Assembly (NCBI RefSeq): GCF_014205255.1
Contig: NZ_JACHNE010000001.1
Span: 2,170,001 to 2,234,000 of the forward strand
Reading direction: 5' to 3'
DNA: 64,000 nucleotides
Source: Streptomyces caelestis
Lineage (GTDB): Bacteria; Actinomycetota; Actinomycetes; Streptomycetales; Streptomycetaceae
Shown here: piece by piece, positions 16,653 to 24,597 of the stretch
Layout: each line of letters begins with the position of its first letter
How positions within the stretch are numbered: position 1 is the first letter of the stretch
Position numbers and translations under genes: made by a program
Notes under the pieces: generated by a model
Seen by the model: only the letters and a program-made list of their open reading frames with translations
What the model was told of the DNA's origin: nothing
The model's database searches: none

Positions 16653-18017
16653 TCAGGTGTCGTAGTCCTGGATGCGCCGGCCGTGGCTGCGGTCGACGAG
16701 GGCGGGCAGGCGCTCCTCCAGTTCCCGCACCACCGTCGGCACGTCGATCGTCAGGAGCACACGGTCGCGCATCAGGATCCGTCCGTCGACGATCGTGGTG
16801 CGGACGTCGGCGGAGCGGGCGCTGTGCACGAGGGTGGCGGCGAGGTCGTGGACGGGCTGGGTGTGCGGTCCGGTGAGGTCGACCAGGACGATGTCCGCCC
16901 GCCGCCCCGGCGCGATGCTGCCGACGCTGTCCCCCAGTCCCACGGCACGGGCGCTCTGGAGGGTGGCGTGGTGCAGGGCCTGGCGTGAGGTCAGCCAGCG
17001 GGGGTCGCCCTCGGAGGACTTCTGGACCAGGGACGTGAGGGCCATCGACTCCCACACGTCGAGGGAGTTGTTGGAGGCGGCGCCGTCGGTGGCGAGTCCG
17101 ACGTCGACGCCGATGTCACGCAGGGCGCGGACCGGTGTGGTGTCGGGCCAGGCGAACTTGAGGTAGCCGCGGGGCGCGGTGGCGACGGCCGTACGACCGG
17201 CCGCCCGCTCCAGGACGGGCAGGTCGCGGTCGGCGATGCCGGTGCCATGGGCGAGGAGCACGTCCGTGTCGAGGACGCCGGTGCGTTCCAGGACCTCGAT
17301 CGGGGTGACGCCGTGGCGGGCCAGGCTGGTCTCGGTCTGGTCGCGGTTCTCGGCGGCGTGGAGGTGCACGGGCAGGCCGTGTTCGCCGGCGAGCCGGGCG
17401 GTGGTGGCGAGGTCGGTGTCGTCGACCGTGTAAGGGGAGTGCGGGGCGAGGGCGGTGGTGATGCGGCCGTCGGCAAAGCCGCGGTGCCGGAGCGCGAACT
17501 CCAGTGACCGCTCCCGGCCTTCAGGGCCCGTCGAAGAGAAGTAGGCCTCTCCCAGCAGCGCCCGCATGCCGCATTCCGCGACCACTCGCGCCACCGCGTC
17601 CATGGCGAAGTAGTGGTCGGCGAAGCAGGTGACGCCGGCGCGGATCATCTCGGCACAGGCGAGCCGCGCCCCCAACTCGACGTCCTTCTCCGTGAGGTTG
17701 GACTCCACGGGCCAGACGACGTCGTTGAACCACTCCTGCGTGGGCAGGTCCTCGGCGAGACCGCGCAGGGTGACCATCGGCGCGTGCGTGTGACAGTTGA
17801 TCAGACCGGGCAGGGCGACCTGGCCCCGGGCGTCGAGGCGCTCGGCGGCGGCCAGGTCCGCGGCCCCCGCGGTGGTCGTCACCGCCTCGACGACGCCGTT
17901 GCGTACGACGATCGCGGCGTCCTCCTCGAACCCGATGCGCTCTTGATCGTCGTGCACGAGGACGGTACATGCGCTGATGATGAGGTCGGCGGGACTGTCC
18001 GCGGCGGAAGGCGTCAT
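16653..18017 (-). CDS. Amidohydrolase of the S-adenosylhomocysteine/MTA deaminase (TrzA/AtzA) type
   Basis: 454-residue metal-dependent hydrolase of the amidohydrolase superfamily. It has the first metal-binding motif LPGLINCHTHAPM, the helix with WFNDVVWPVE, and HLHAAENRDQTE with the third metal histidine. HGTGIADRDLPVL and the catalytic aspartate region VGLATDGAASNNSLDVWE follow, and the C-terminal composite beta-domain segment is GRRADIVLVDL. These features match cytosine/guanine/SAH/MTA deaminase subgroups that remove an amino group from nucleosides or triazines. The exact substrate cannot be read. ATG 18017 begins family-like sequence; longer forms are less likely. Confidence 0.87.
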   Translation of the reverse strand: MTPSAADSPADLIISACTVLVHDDQERIGFEEDAAIVVRNGVVEAVTTTAGAADLAAAERLDARGQVALPGLINCHTHAPMVTLRGLAEDLPTQEWFNDVVWPVESNLTEKDVELGARLACAEMIRAGVTCFADHYFAMDAVARVVAECGMRALLGEAYFSSTGPEGRERSLEFALRHRGFADGRITTALAPHSPYTVDDTDLATTARLAGEHGLPVHLHAAENRDQTETSLARHGVTPIEVLERTGVLDTDVLLAHGTGIADRDLPVLERAAGRTAVATAPRGYLKFAWPDTTPVRALRDIGVDVGLATDGAASNNSLDVWESMALTSLVQKSSEGDPRWLTSRQALHHATLQSARAVGLGDSVGSIAPGRRADIVLVDLTGPHTQPVHDLAATLVHSARSADVRTTIVDGRILMRDRVLLTIDVPTVVRELEERLPALVDRSHGRRIQDYDT

Positions 18018-18151
18018 CGCGCCAACGTACGACGAGGTCGTAGGGCGGCATGAGCCGAAGCGCACATCCCGTCGCGGCTCTGTCGCGGGGCGGGCCGGGC
18101 GAGCACCCTGGCCCCACCACCCCGTCTGTCGGCTTCTGAAAGGAGCCCGGC

Positions 18152-19099
18152 ATGCTCCTCGGCACCTGGAACCTGGAGAACCTCTACCGGCCCGGCGGCA
18201 CGTACGGCCCGAAGGACGAGGCGGCGTACGGGGCGAAGCTCGCCGCCCTCGCCGCCGTGATCACGGAACTCGACCCGGCCCTGCTCGGCGTGCAGGAGGT
18301 CGGGGACCCCGAGGCTCTGAAGGACCTGGCGGGGATGCTCGACGACGACTGGCATCTCGCCCTGTCCGAGCATCCGGACGGCCGGGGCATACGGGTCGGG
18401 TTCCTGAGCCGTACGGCCGTGACGGTGCTGGCGGACACGACGGCGTTCCCGGCGGAGCTGCGTCCCGTGCAGGTGGACGACTCGGGGGTGACGGTGGCGC
18501 AGGCGGGGCGGGGATTTCTCGCCGTGGAGGTCGAGGACGGGCCGCTGCGGGTGGCCGTCTGTCACCTGAAGTCCAAGCTGCTGTCGTACCCGAACGGCCG
18601 GTTCCAGCCGCGCGACGAGGGCGAACGGGCCCGGTACGGCGCCTATGCGCTGTACCGGCGGGCCGCCGAGGCGACGGCCCTGCGGGCCCTCGCGGACGAG
18701 CTCCTGGACGGTGACGGCCGGGTCAGGGACGTGGCCGTGCTGGGCGACCTCAACGACGAGGTGCAGGCGGCGACCACACAGATCCTGCTCGGCCCGCCCG
18801 GCTCGGAGATCGGCACGCCGGGGTTCGAGAAGGACGACAAGGGCGACGCGGTCCGGCTGTGGGACGTGGCCCCGCTCATCCCGCCCGGTCAGCGCTACTC
18901 CCGTGTGACCTCGGGGCGGCGGGAGCTGATCGACCATGTGCTGGTGAGCCACCGCCTGGTGCACCGGGTGACGGCGGCGGGCACGGGTCTGCCCGGCGAG
19001 GGTCCGCCCGGTCTGCCGTCGATCGGCCCCGACCCGGCGCAGCGGCGGGGCGCGCCCGGGTCGGACCACGCGCCGGTGTGGATACGGGTCGGGGGCTGA
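18152..19099 (+). CDS. Endonuclease/exonuclease/phosphatase-family protein
   Basis: 315-residue Mg-dependent EEP-fold hydrolase. Motifs in order are GTWNLENL at the N-terminus, LLGVQEVGDPEAL (catalytic Glu), VAVCHLKSKLL, VAVLGDLNDE (Asp-x-Asn), RELIDHVLVS and the terminal SDHAPVWIRV (Asp-His). It could be a nuclease, a phosphodiesterase or a sphingomyelinase-like enzyme. No signal peptide is evident, so it is probably cytoplasmic. AAAGGAG lies eight bases upstream of ATG. The downstream methyltransferase appears to overlap its 3' end. Confidence 0.88.
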   Translation: MLLGTWNLENLYRPGGTYGPKDEAAYGAKLAALAAVITELDPALLGVQEVGDPEALKDLAGMLDDDWHLALSEHPDGRGIRVGFLSRTAVTVLADTTAFPAELRPVQVDDSGVTVAQAGRGFLAVEVEDGPLRVAVCHLKSKLLSYPNGRFQPRDEGERARYGAYALYRRAAEATALRALADELLDGDGRVRDVAVLGDLNDEVQAATTQILLGPPGSEIGTPGFEKDDKGDAVRLWDVAPLIPPGQRYSRVTSGRRELIDHVLVSHRLVHRVTAAGTGLPGEGPPGLPSIGPDPAQRRGAPGSDHAPVWIRVGG

Positions 19100-19665
19100 G
19101 CATCATCGGCGTCCCGGAGCGCCTGACCTGGGCGGTGCAGGTCCTCGACCCGGCACCCGGCGACCGGGTGCTGGAGATCGGCTGCGGCCGTGGGGTCGCC
19201 GTCGCGCTGATCCACGACCGCCTCGTCACGGGCAGCGTCACCGGCATCGACCGCTCCGCCAAGGCGATCGATGCGGCACTCCGCCGCAACAGTGACGCGC
19301 TCGCCACCGGAAGGGTCGCCTTCCACACCCTGCCGCTGGAGGACGCCGACTTCGCGACCGGCTCCTTCGACAGGATCCTGGCGATCAACGTGAATCTCTT
19401 CTGGACCCGCCCGGCGGACCGGGAACTGACCGCGCTGAGGCGCTGGCCGGCACCGGGAGGCCTGCTGTGCCTGTGCTGGGAACCGCCGGACCGGAAGCGG
19501 GCCGGGGAGATCGCCGCGAAGGTGGAGCCGCTGGTCGCCGGGCACGGGTTCGCGACCGAGGTGCGCCGGGCGGCGACCGCGCGGGGCGCCGGCCTGGTGG
19601 GGGTGCTGGGCGTGGCGGTCGTGCCGGGGCGGCTATCCGGCGAGCGGCGTCCCGGGAAGTCGTAG
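19078..19665 (+). CDS. Class I SAM-dependent methyltransferase
   Basis: About 195 residues with motif I VLEIGCGRGVAVALIHD, an acidic strand-2 end TGIDRSAKAI, and FATGSFDRILAINVNLFW before a PGGLLCLCWEPP segment. The start is weak. GTG 19078 overlaps the upstream gene by 22 bases, no Shine-Dalgarno is visible, and the fold begins about 15 residues later. Its last 33 bases overlap the 3' end of the convergent FUSC gene. Substrate unknown. Confidence 0.8.
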   Translation: MDTGRGLSIIGVPERLTWAVQVLDPAPGDRVLEIGCGRGVAVALIHDRLVTGSVTGIDRSAKAIDAALRRNSDALATGRVAFHTLPLEDADFATGSFDRILAINVNLFWTRPADRELTALRRWPAPGGLLCLCWEPPDRKRAGEIAAKVEPLVAGHGFATEVRRAATARGAGLVGVLGVAVVPGRLSGERRPGKS

Positions 19666-21648
19666 CCCCACCCGCTCCACCGGTCCGGCGAGTTCGTCGA
19701 GGAGGGCGGTGAGGCGCTCGGTGTGCTCGGGACCGATCCGTCCCGTGTCGTCGAAGTGGACGGCGCAGGCCGTGGTGGTGTCGACGAGCCGTTCGAGGAG
19801 GTCGGCCACCTCGTCCGCGCCCTCGGTGTGCCGGGCGAGGGCGGGCAGTTCGTGCGCGGACAGGGAGATGGCCGTTCGGGCCTCGGCGAGGGTGCGGTAG
19901 GCCTCGCGGCGCAGGGTCCAGCGGGTGGCGCGGTGGTCGGAGGGGGTGACCCGGCGCTCGGAGGCGGTGGAGCGGCGCTCGGAGGGGCTGTCACGGTGGT
20001 CGGAGGACGTGCCGCGGTGGTCGGAGGGGGCGCCGGAAGTGCCGATGCGCGGGGCGCCGGAGGTGCGGGAGGTGCTGATGCTCGGCGCGTCGGCCTCGTC
20101 GAGGACGTGGGTGAGGTAGGCGTACGCGGCCTCGCTCGCCGCGGCGAGCCGGGCCCGCACTCCCCCGCCCCTCTGTCCGGGCATCGGCAGGTGCCCGACG
20201 ATCAGCACGATCGCGCAGGCCAGCAGCGTCTCGCCGATCCGCCCCATCGAGGCCTGCGGCTCGCCGCCGACCATGACCAGGGCCAGGACGAGGACGGTGA
20301 CGACGGCGGTCTGGGCGGCGAAGTGCCGGGTGGCGACGGGTATGAGCGCTCCGCTGAGGGCGACGAGCGCGATGAGCCCCTCGGGCCGGGGCAGGACGGC
20401 GGCGAATCCGGCGAAGAGGACGGCGCCGAGCACGGTGCCGGCGGCCCGGTTCAGTACCCGCGAGGCCAGCGGTCCCAGGTCGGGCTTGACGAGGAAGACG
20501 GCAGTGGCCGGGAGCCAGTACCAGTGCTCGTGCTGCCCGTACCACTGGCCCTGGTGCAGGGCCTGGGCGGCCGCCGAACTGGCCCCGAAGCAGAGGGCGA
20601 CACGCAGCCCGTACTCGCGTCCGGCGCTGCCGAAGGCGGCCCGCAGCCGGTCCCTGAGCGTACGCGGCCGGGTGTGCAGATCGCCGCCCCGGCCTTGGTC
20701 GAACACCTCGGCGGCGTGCAGGAGGGCGTCGTCGAGGGCGCGCAGGGCGGGCGCCGAGCGGGAGGGTGCGGGCAGGGGCCCGGTGTGGCTGTTGCCGCGT
20801 ACGGCGGCGGCGAGCCGCCGGGGCCCTTCGGAGGCCCGCTCGGCCACGGCCTCTCCGGCCCACGCCAGCGCTGTGGCCGCCTCGGCGAGGGGCAGGGCGG
20901 CGGCGTACTGCGCGTGCAGCCGCCGCTCGGCGGAGGAGGAGGCGTACCGCCGCAGCCGGGGCCCGGCGAGGGCGTCCTGCGCGTGGTCGAGGGCGGCGGT
21001 GAGCGCGGCCCGGCGGTGCATGGCCTCGGGCCCGCCGACGGCGTCGAGCAGCTCGGCGACGGCGTCGTACACGCCGGCGACGGCCTTCCGCTCCCCGTCG
21101 AACCGGAAGTCCCCGGCGAGGGAGCCGGGCGTGGGCAGCACGAGCCGGAGCACGAGCAGCCACCCGGCGCCCGCCGCGTAGGCGAGCGCACGCTCCCACC
21201 CCGGCTCGGGCAGGGGCATTCCGGCCCCGATCGCCGAGGCGACGAGCAACTGCGTCCCGACGGCGGACGCGACGGGCCCGATCGCGCTGATGCTCCCGGC
21301 GACGAGCCCGACGAACGTGAGGATCACGGTCAGCACGACCGCGCCGGTCTGCTGCCCGGCGTACGTCCCGACCACCAGCCCCAGGGCACCGCCCAGCGCG
21401 GGCACCCCGATCCGCTTGACCGAGACCCGCCGGCTCCCGGGCCGGTCGTTGATCCCGGCGAGCATGGCGGCGATGGCGGCGACGACCCCGAGCGAGGTCC
21501 GTCCGGCCTGCACGGCCACCAGCAACAGCGGCCCCGCGGACAGGGCCCCCCGCGTCACCGCGCTCCAGGGCACCGGCCCCCGCTGACCGCGCAGGGCATG
21601 CGCGAGCCAGGGCGGCAGCTTGAGAAGGACACGGCGGGACCGGGACAC
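19633..21648 (-). CDS. FUSC-family (aromatic-acid exporter-like) membrane protein
   Basis: 671-residue protein with two sets of transmembrane helices separated by a soluble region. The N-terminal set includes LLLVAVQAGRTSLGVVAAIAAMLAGI and VVLTVILTFVGLVAGS. The C-terminal FUSC core includes WYWLPATAVFLVKPDLGPLASRVLNRAAGTVLGAVLF, with the diagnostic proline-aspartate and the RxxGTxxG segment, then VVTVLVLALVMV. Such proteins are linked to efflux of aromatic acids or other toxic compounds. GTG 21648 follows AGGAG. A run of five heptapeptide repeats (PSDHRxT type) lies in the cytoplasmic C-terminal part. Confidence 0.88.
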   Translation of the reverse strand: MSRSRRVLLKLPPWLAHALRGQRGPVPWSAVTRGALSAGPLLLVAVQAGRTSLGVVAAIAAMLAGINDRPGSRRVSVKRIGVPALGGALGLVVGTYAGQQTGAVVLTVILTFVGLVAGSISAIGPVASAVGTQLLVASAIGAGMPLPEPGWERALAYAAGAGWLLVLRLVLPTPGSLAGDFRFDGERKAVAGVYDAVAELLDAVGGPEAMHRRAALTAALDHAQDALAGPRLRRYASSSAERRLHAQYAAALPLAEAATALAWAGEAVAERASEGPRRLAAAVRGNSHTGPLPAPSRSAPALRALDDALLHAAEVFDQGRGGDLHTRPRTLRDRLRAAFGSAGREYGLRVALCFGASSAAAQALHQGQWYGQHEHWYWLPATAVFLVKPDLGPLASRVLNRAAGTVLGAVLFAGFAAVLPRPEGLIALVALSGALIPVATRHFAAQTAVVTVLVLALVMVGGEPQASMGRIGETLLACAIVLIVGHLPMPGQRGGGVRARLAAASEAAYAYLTHVLDEADAPSISTSRTSGAPRIGTSGAPSDHRGTSSDHRDSPSERRSTASERRVTPSDHRATRWTLRREAYRTLAEARTAISLSAHELPALARHTEGADEVADLLERLVDTTTACAVHFDDTGRIGPEHTERLTALLDELAGPVERVGLRLPGTPLAG
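19931..20035 (-). repeat. Five in-frame 21-bp repeats in the FUSC gene
   Basis: Units begin at 19931, 19952, 19973, 19994 and 20015, exactly 21 bp apart, each starting cggtggtcgg or cggcgctcgg on the + strand. On the coding strand they give heptapeptides of the pattern (P/S/A)S(D/E)(H/R)R-x-(T/S), a basic, probably disordered linker. Confidence 0.9.
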
Positions 21649-21820
21649 AGGGCTCCTGTCGACTCGTCGAGGGCAGGGGTGGGCCTTCGGGCGACGGTGG
21701 CCGGGCGGGGGTGCGGGTGCCCACAGTAGGCCGGGTTCCTGGAGGGAAGGTTGCCGGAACGTGACGGAGTGCCGGAAAGCCGCGTTCTTTATGAACGCAA
21801 TCGGCGACGGCCGTACCCGG

Positions 21821-22597
21821 TCAGCTGCGTGCTGCCGCCACGGCCCGGTCCAGGAGCGTCTCCACGTCGCTGATCTTCTGCTCCAGCTCGTCCGGAACGC
21901 CGGTGAGGGTGCCCAGGAGCGCGTCGACGTCACTCAGGCCCGCCCGCGCGACGAGGCCCTTCTCGTTCGTGACCCACTCCCCCCGCGCCGCCAGCACCGC
22001 GTGGGCGGTCTGTGTCGCGGCGAGGGCGATCGCACCCGCGGCCTGGGTGACCGCGCCTTTGGGCGCGTGGCCCGCCTTCGCATACGCGAGAGTGGCCGCG
22101 GCCATGCCGTCCCAGTGGGCCGGGGCACTCGCGCGCAGGGCCGGCGGGTAGGCCGCGGGACGCGGCAGTTCGCCCCGCAGCACCTTGTTGATCGCGAGTT
22201 CGGCGGCGAGCAGGTACGTCGGGATGCCCGCCAGGTGGAACATCAGCGGCTCGATCCGGAAGCGGCCCCGCTCCGCCTCCGCCACCTCGTGTTCGACGAC
22301 GTCGAGATCGCGGTAGTGCACGTCGACGCGCCGGCCGTCGACGGTCAGCCAGGCGCCGCCGTTGAAGACGCCGCCGCCCCACGCGCCGAGCTCGGAGACC
22401 TCGCCCTCCCAGCCGACCGCGCGCAGGTCGTCCGGGTCGAACGCGCCCCGGTAGTAGATCGCCAGGTCCCAGTCGCTGTCGGGGCGTTCGGTGCCCTGGG
22501 CGCGGGAGCCGCCGAGGGTGACGGCCCGGACGGTGGGGAGGGCGGCGAGGCGGTCGGCGGTGGTGTCGAGGAAGGTCTGGTCCGGGAGGGTGGGCAC
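21821..22597 (-). CDS. Nucleotidyltransferase-fold (MNT-like) protein
   Basis: 258-residue protein of the DNA polymerase beta-like nucleotidyltransferase superfamily. The signature GGSRAQGTERPDSDWDLAIYY supplies GS and the D-x-D metal ligands, and a third acidic strand VDVHYRDLDVVE follows. The C-terminal helical region (LAAELAINKVLRGELPRP) resembles aminoglycoside nucleotidyltransferase-type proteins of unknown substrate. GTG 22597 is preferred to GTG 22603 because AGGAG is eight bases away from the former and only two from the latter. There is no HEPN partner adjacent, so a toxin-antitoxin role is not indicated. Confidence 0.85.
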   Translation of the reverse strand: MPTLPDQTFLDTTADRLAALPTVRAVTLGGSRAQGTERPDSDWDLAIYYRGAFDPDDLRAVGWEGEVSELGAWGGGVFNGGAWLTVDGRRVDVHYRDLDVVEHEVAEAERGRFRIEPLMFHLAGIPTYLLAAELAINKVLRGELPRPAAYPPALRASAPAHWDGMAAATLAYAKAGHAPKGAVTQAAGAIALAATQTAHAVLAARGEWVTNEKGLVARAGLSDVDALLGTLTGVPDELEQKISDVETLLDRAVAAARS

Positions 22598-22716
22598 GGG
22601 CACGGCTCCTGGGCGGGCGGGTGGCGGGGTCCGGTGAAGCGTAGAGGGACGGCTCGGTCGGGGGGAACCGAAATACGGGTGCGTCCGCGCGCCGGGCCTC
22701 GCATGATCGGTGGTTG

Positions 22717-22803
22717 TCCGTGGCTGCCGCCCGTAGATCCGTGGCTGCCGCCGGCCGGTAGTTCCTTGGCTGCCGCCCGTAAATCCTTGGCGCCGCCCAT
22801 AGA
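22717..22803 (+). repeat. Four 21-25-bp repeats in a divergent intergenic region
   Basis: Units starting tcc(g/t)tggctgccgcc begin at 22717, 22738 and 22763, and a shortened one (tccttggcgccgcc) begins at 22784. They lie between the nucleotidyltransferase gene (minus) and the Rid gene (plus), within 90 bp of the latter's start. Confidence 0.8.
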
Positions 22804-22813
22804 TGGGGGCCCC

Positions 22814-23227
22814 GTGATCCAGCGAGTCACTGTCCCGAGCCTGTTTCCGCCGCCCGCCTACTCCCACGCCTCCGTCGTGGAGGCCGGCACGAAACTCGCG
22901 TTCCTCGCCGGGTCCGTGCCGCTGGACGCCGACGGCGAGCTCGTCGGTCCCGGAGACCCCGTGCGGCAGGCCGAGCAGGTGATCGGCAACCTTCGCGAGC
23001 AACTGCGCTCCGTCGGCAGCGACCTGGCGCACGTCGTGGCGACCGACGTGTACGTCGTGAGCGGTGAGCCGGCCGTGCTGCCGGCCGTCTGGGACGTCGT
23101 CGAGGCCTCCGGGCTCAGCTCCGGTCCGCACTCGTGGACGCTGATCGGCGTGGCGTGCCTCGGACACACGGGACAGCTGGTGGAGATTACGGCGACAGCG
23201 GTCGTGCCCGGCGAGCCGCCGGCCTGA
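22814..23227 (+). CDS. Rid/YjgF/YER057c/UK114-family protein, divergent active site
   Basis: 137 residues with the chorismate-mutase-like trimeric Rid fold. YSHASVVEAGTKLAFLAGSVPLDADGELV, QAEQVIGNLREQLRSVGSDLAHVV and TDVYVVSGE are standard. Active RidA proteins have an arginine in a PAR(S/T) segment that binds the substrate carboxylate. Here the matching place reads GPHSWTLIGVACLG with no arginine, so 2-imino-acid deaminase activity is doubtful and it belongs to another Rid subgroup. GTG 22814 is the start just before the family fold. The neighbour downstream (17-bp gap) is a gamma-carbonic-anhydrase-like protein. Confidence 0.87.
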   Translation: MIQRVTVPSLFPPPAYSHASVVEAGTKLAFLAGSVPLDADGELVGPGDPVRQAEQVIGNLREQLRSVGSDLAHVVATDVYVVSGEPAVLPAVWDVVEASGLSSGPHSWTLIGVACLGHTGQLVEITATAVVPGEPPA

Positions 23228-23244
23228 GGCCTGAGGAGAGCGCC

Positions 23245-23865
23245 ATGTTGATCGAGCACCGAGGGCGGCGCCCCGTCGTCCCCGAGTCCGCGTACGTCGC
23301 CCCGACGGCCGTCCTGTGCGGGGCCGTCGCCCTCGGTGAGCGCACCCGGGTGCTGCACGGGGCCGTGCTCACCGCCGAGGACGGGGAGGTGCGGGTGGGC
23401 TCGGACGTCGTCGTCATGGAGAACGCCCTGGTGCGGGGGCGGGCCAAGCACCCCGCGGTGATCGGTGACGCCGTGCTCGTCGGCCCGCACGCCCATGTCA
23501 ACGGGGCGACCCTGGAGGACGAGGTCTTCGTGGCCACCGGTGCCTGTGTCTTCCCGGGCGCGGTCGCGAGCGCCGGATCCGAGCTGCGGATCCACAGCGT
23601 GCTGCACGTCAACTCCGTGCTGCCGCCCGGCACCGTCCTGCCCATCGGCTGGATCGCGGCGGGAGCGCCCCGGGCCCGGCTCTTCGCCCCCGGTGAGCAC
23701 GACGAGCTGTGGCAGGTGCAGGAGGCGCTGGATTTCCCCGGCACGGTGTACGGCATTCCGCGCGGCACCTCCATGCGGGAGGTCATGGCCCGTCAGGTGG
23801 AGTTGTACGGGGCCCACCGCGACGACCTCACACTCGACGGCCCGTCCCCCGACGAGGGACCGTGA
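23245..23865 (+). CDS. Gamma-carbonic-anhydrase-like left-handed beta-helix protein
   Basis: 206-residue protein with hexapeptide repeats of a left-handed beta helix (APTAVLCGAVALGERTRV and VVMENALVRGRAKHPAVIG). The metal-ligand type histidines are GRAKH and VGPHAHVNG, as in gamma-class carbonic anhydrases and YrdA/PaaY-like proteins. The C-terminal helix (HDELWQVQEALDFP, RQVELYG) is typical of trimer packing. Carbonic anhydrase activity is plausible but many relatives lack it. ATG 23245 follows GAGGAGAG. It probably shares an operon with the Rid gene. Confidence 0.88.
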   Translation: MLIEHRGRRPVVPESAYVAPTAVLCGAVALGERTRVLHGAVLTAEDGEVRVGSDVVVMENALVRGRAKHPAVIGDAVLVGPHAHVNGATLEDEVFVATGACVFPGAVASAGSELRIHSVLHVNSVLPPGTVLPIGWIAAGAPRARLFAPGEHDELWQVQEALDFPGTVYGIPRGTSMREVMARQVELYGAHRDDLTLDGPSPDEGP

Positions 23866-23866
23866 G

Positions 23867-24592
23867 CTACTGTCGGCGTTCCGGCGGCCCCCAGACCCTC
23901 CGTTTCGCCAGCGGCTCGGCGTAGCTCCCCACCCGGCTCGTCGTCAGTCCCAGCGCCACCAGCGACTCCGCCAGTCTGACCGCCGCGGCGACCCCGTCCA
24001 CGACCGGCAGGCCCAGCTTCTCCCCGACGACCCGCTGCAAGCCCGTCATACCGGCGCAGCCCAGCACCAGTACCTCGGCCCCGGCCGCGCACGCCCGCTC
24101 GGCGGCGGCCAGGAACGCCGTCTCGGTGCGCTCGTCGTCGCCGAGGCCCAGCACGTTCAGGCCCGTGCCGACGATCGCGGCGCAGTTCCGGGCCACACCC
24201 GCCGTCTCCAGGCTGTCCTCGATCTGGCCGACGGACCTCTCCAGCGTGGTGACGACGCCGTAGCGGCGGCCGATCAGGCAGGCCAGGTGCGCCGCGGCCT
24301 CGGTGATGTCGACGACCGGGACGCCCACCAGTTCCCGGACGCCCTCGCGCCCGTGCTCCCCGAAGCCGGCCATGACGACGGCGTCGTACGGCGGTCCGTC
24401 GTACGTCCGCAGCGTGTCCAGGACGGCCGCGGCGGACAGGTAGCTGTCGAGCCAGCCCTCCGCGGACTCCGGCCCCCAGGTGGGGGTCAGTCCGGTCACG
24501 GTGGTGCCCGGACCTGCGGCGGCCCGGGCACCTCGTACGATCTCCTCGGTCATCTCCTGCGTGGTGTTGCAGTTGGTGACGACGATCCGCAC
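23867..24592 (-). CDS. Asp/Glu/hydantoin racemase-superfamily protein with one catalytic cysteine
   Basis: 241 residues of the aspartate/glutamate/hydantoin racemase superfamily. Standard allantoin or hydantoin racemases use two cysteines. The second is present here (VLVLGCAGMTG, near residue 179). The first is replaced, because the matching strand reads YDAVVMAGFGEHG with glycine instead of cysteine, and the usual NPNT substrate loop reads TNCNTT with an extra cysteine at position 8. A glycine plus single-cysteine arrangement is known in arylmalonate decarboxylase, so racemization should not be assumed. GTG 24592 starts five bases after the NCS1 gene's stop, so it is cotranscribed with the transporter. 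Confidence 0.85.
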   Translation of the reverse strand: MRIVVTNCNTTQEMTEEIVRGARAAAGPGTTVTGLTPTWGPESAEGWLDSYLSAAAVLDTLRTYDGPPYDAVVMAGFGEHGREGVRELVGVPVVDITEAAAHLACLIGRRYGVVTTLERSVGQIEDSLETAGVARNCAAIVGTGLNVLGLGDDERTETAFLAAAERACAAGAEVLVLGCAGMTGLQRVVGEKLGLPVVDGVAAAVRLAESLVALGLTTSRVGSYAEPLAKRRVWGPPERRQ

Positions 24593-24597
24593 GTCTC

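Noticed and set aside
21821..22597. HEPN/MNT toxin-antitoxin pair
   Set aside because: The nucleotidyltransferase is 258 residues, longer than MNT antitoxins, and no HEPN gene is adjacent.
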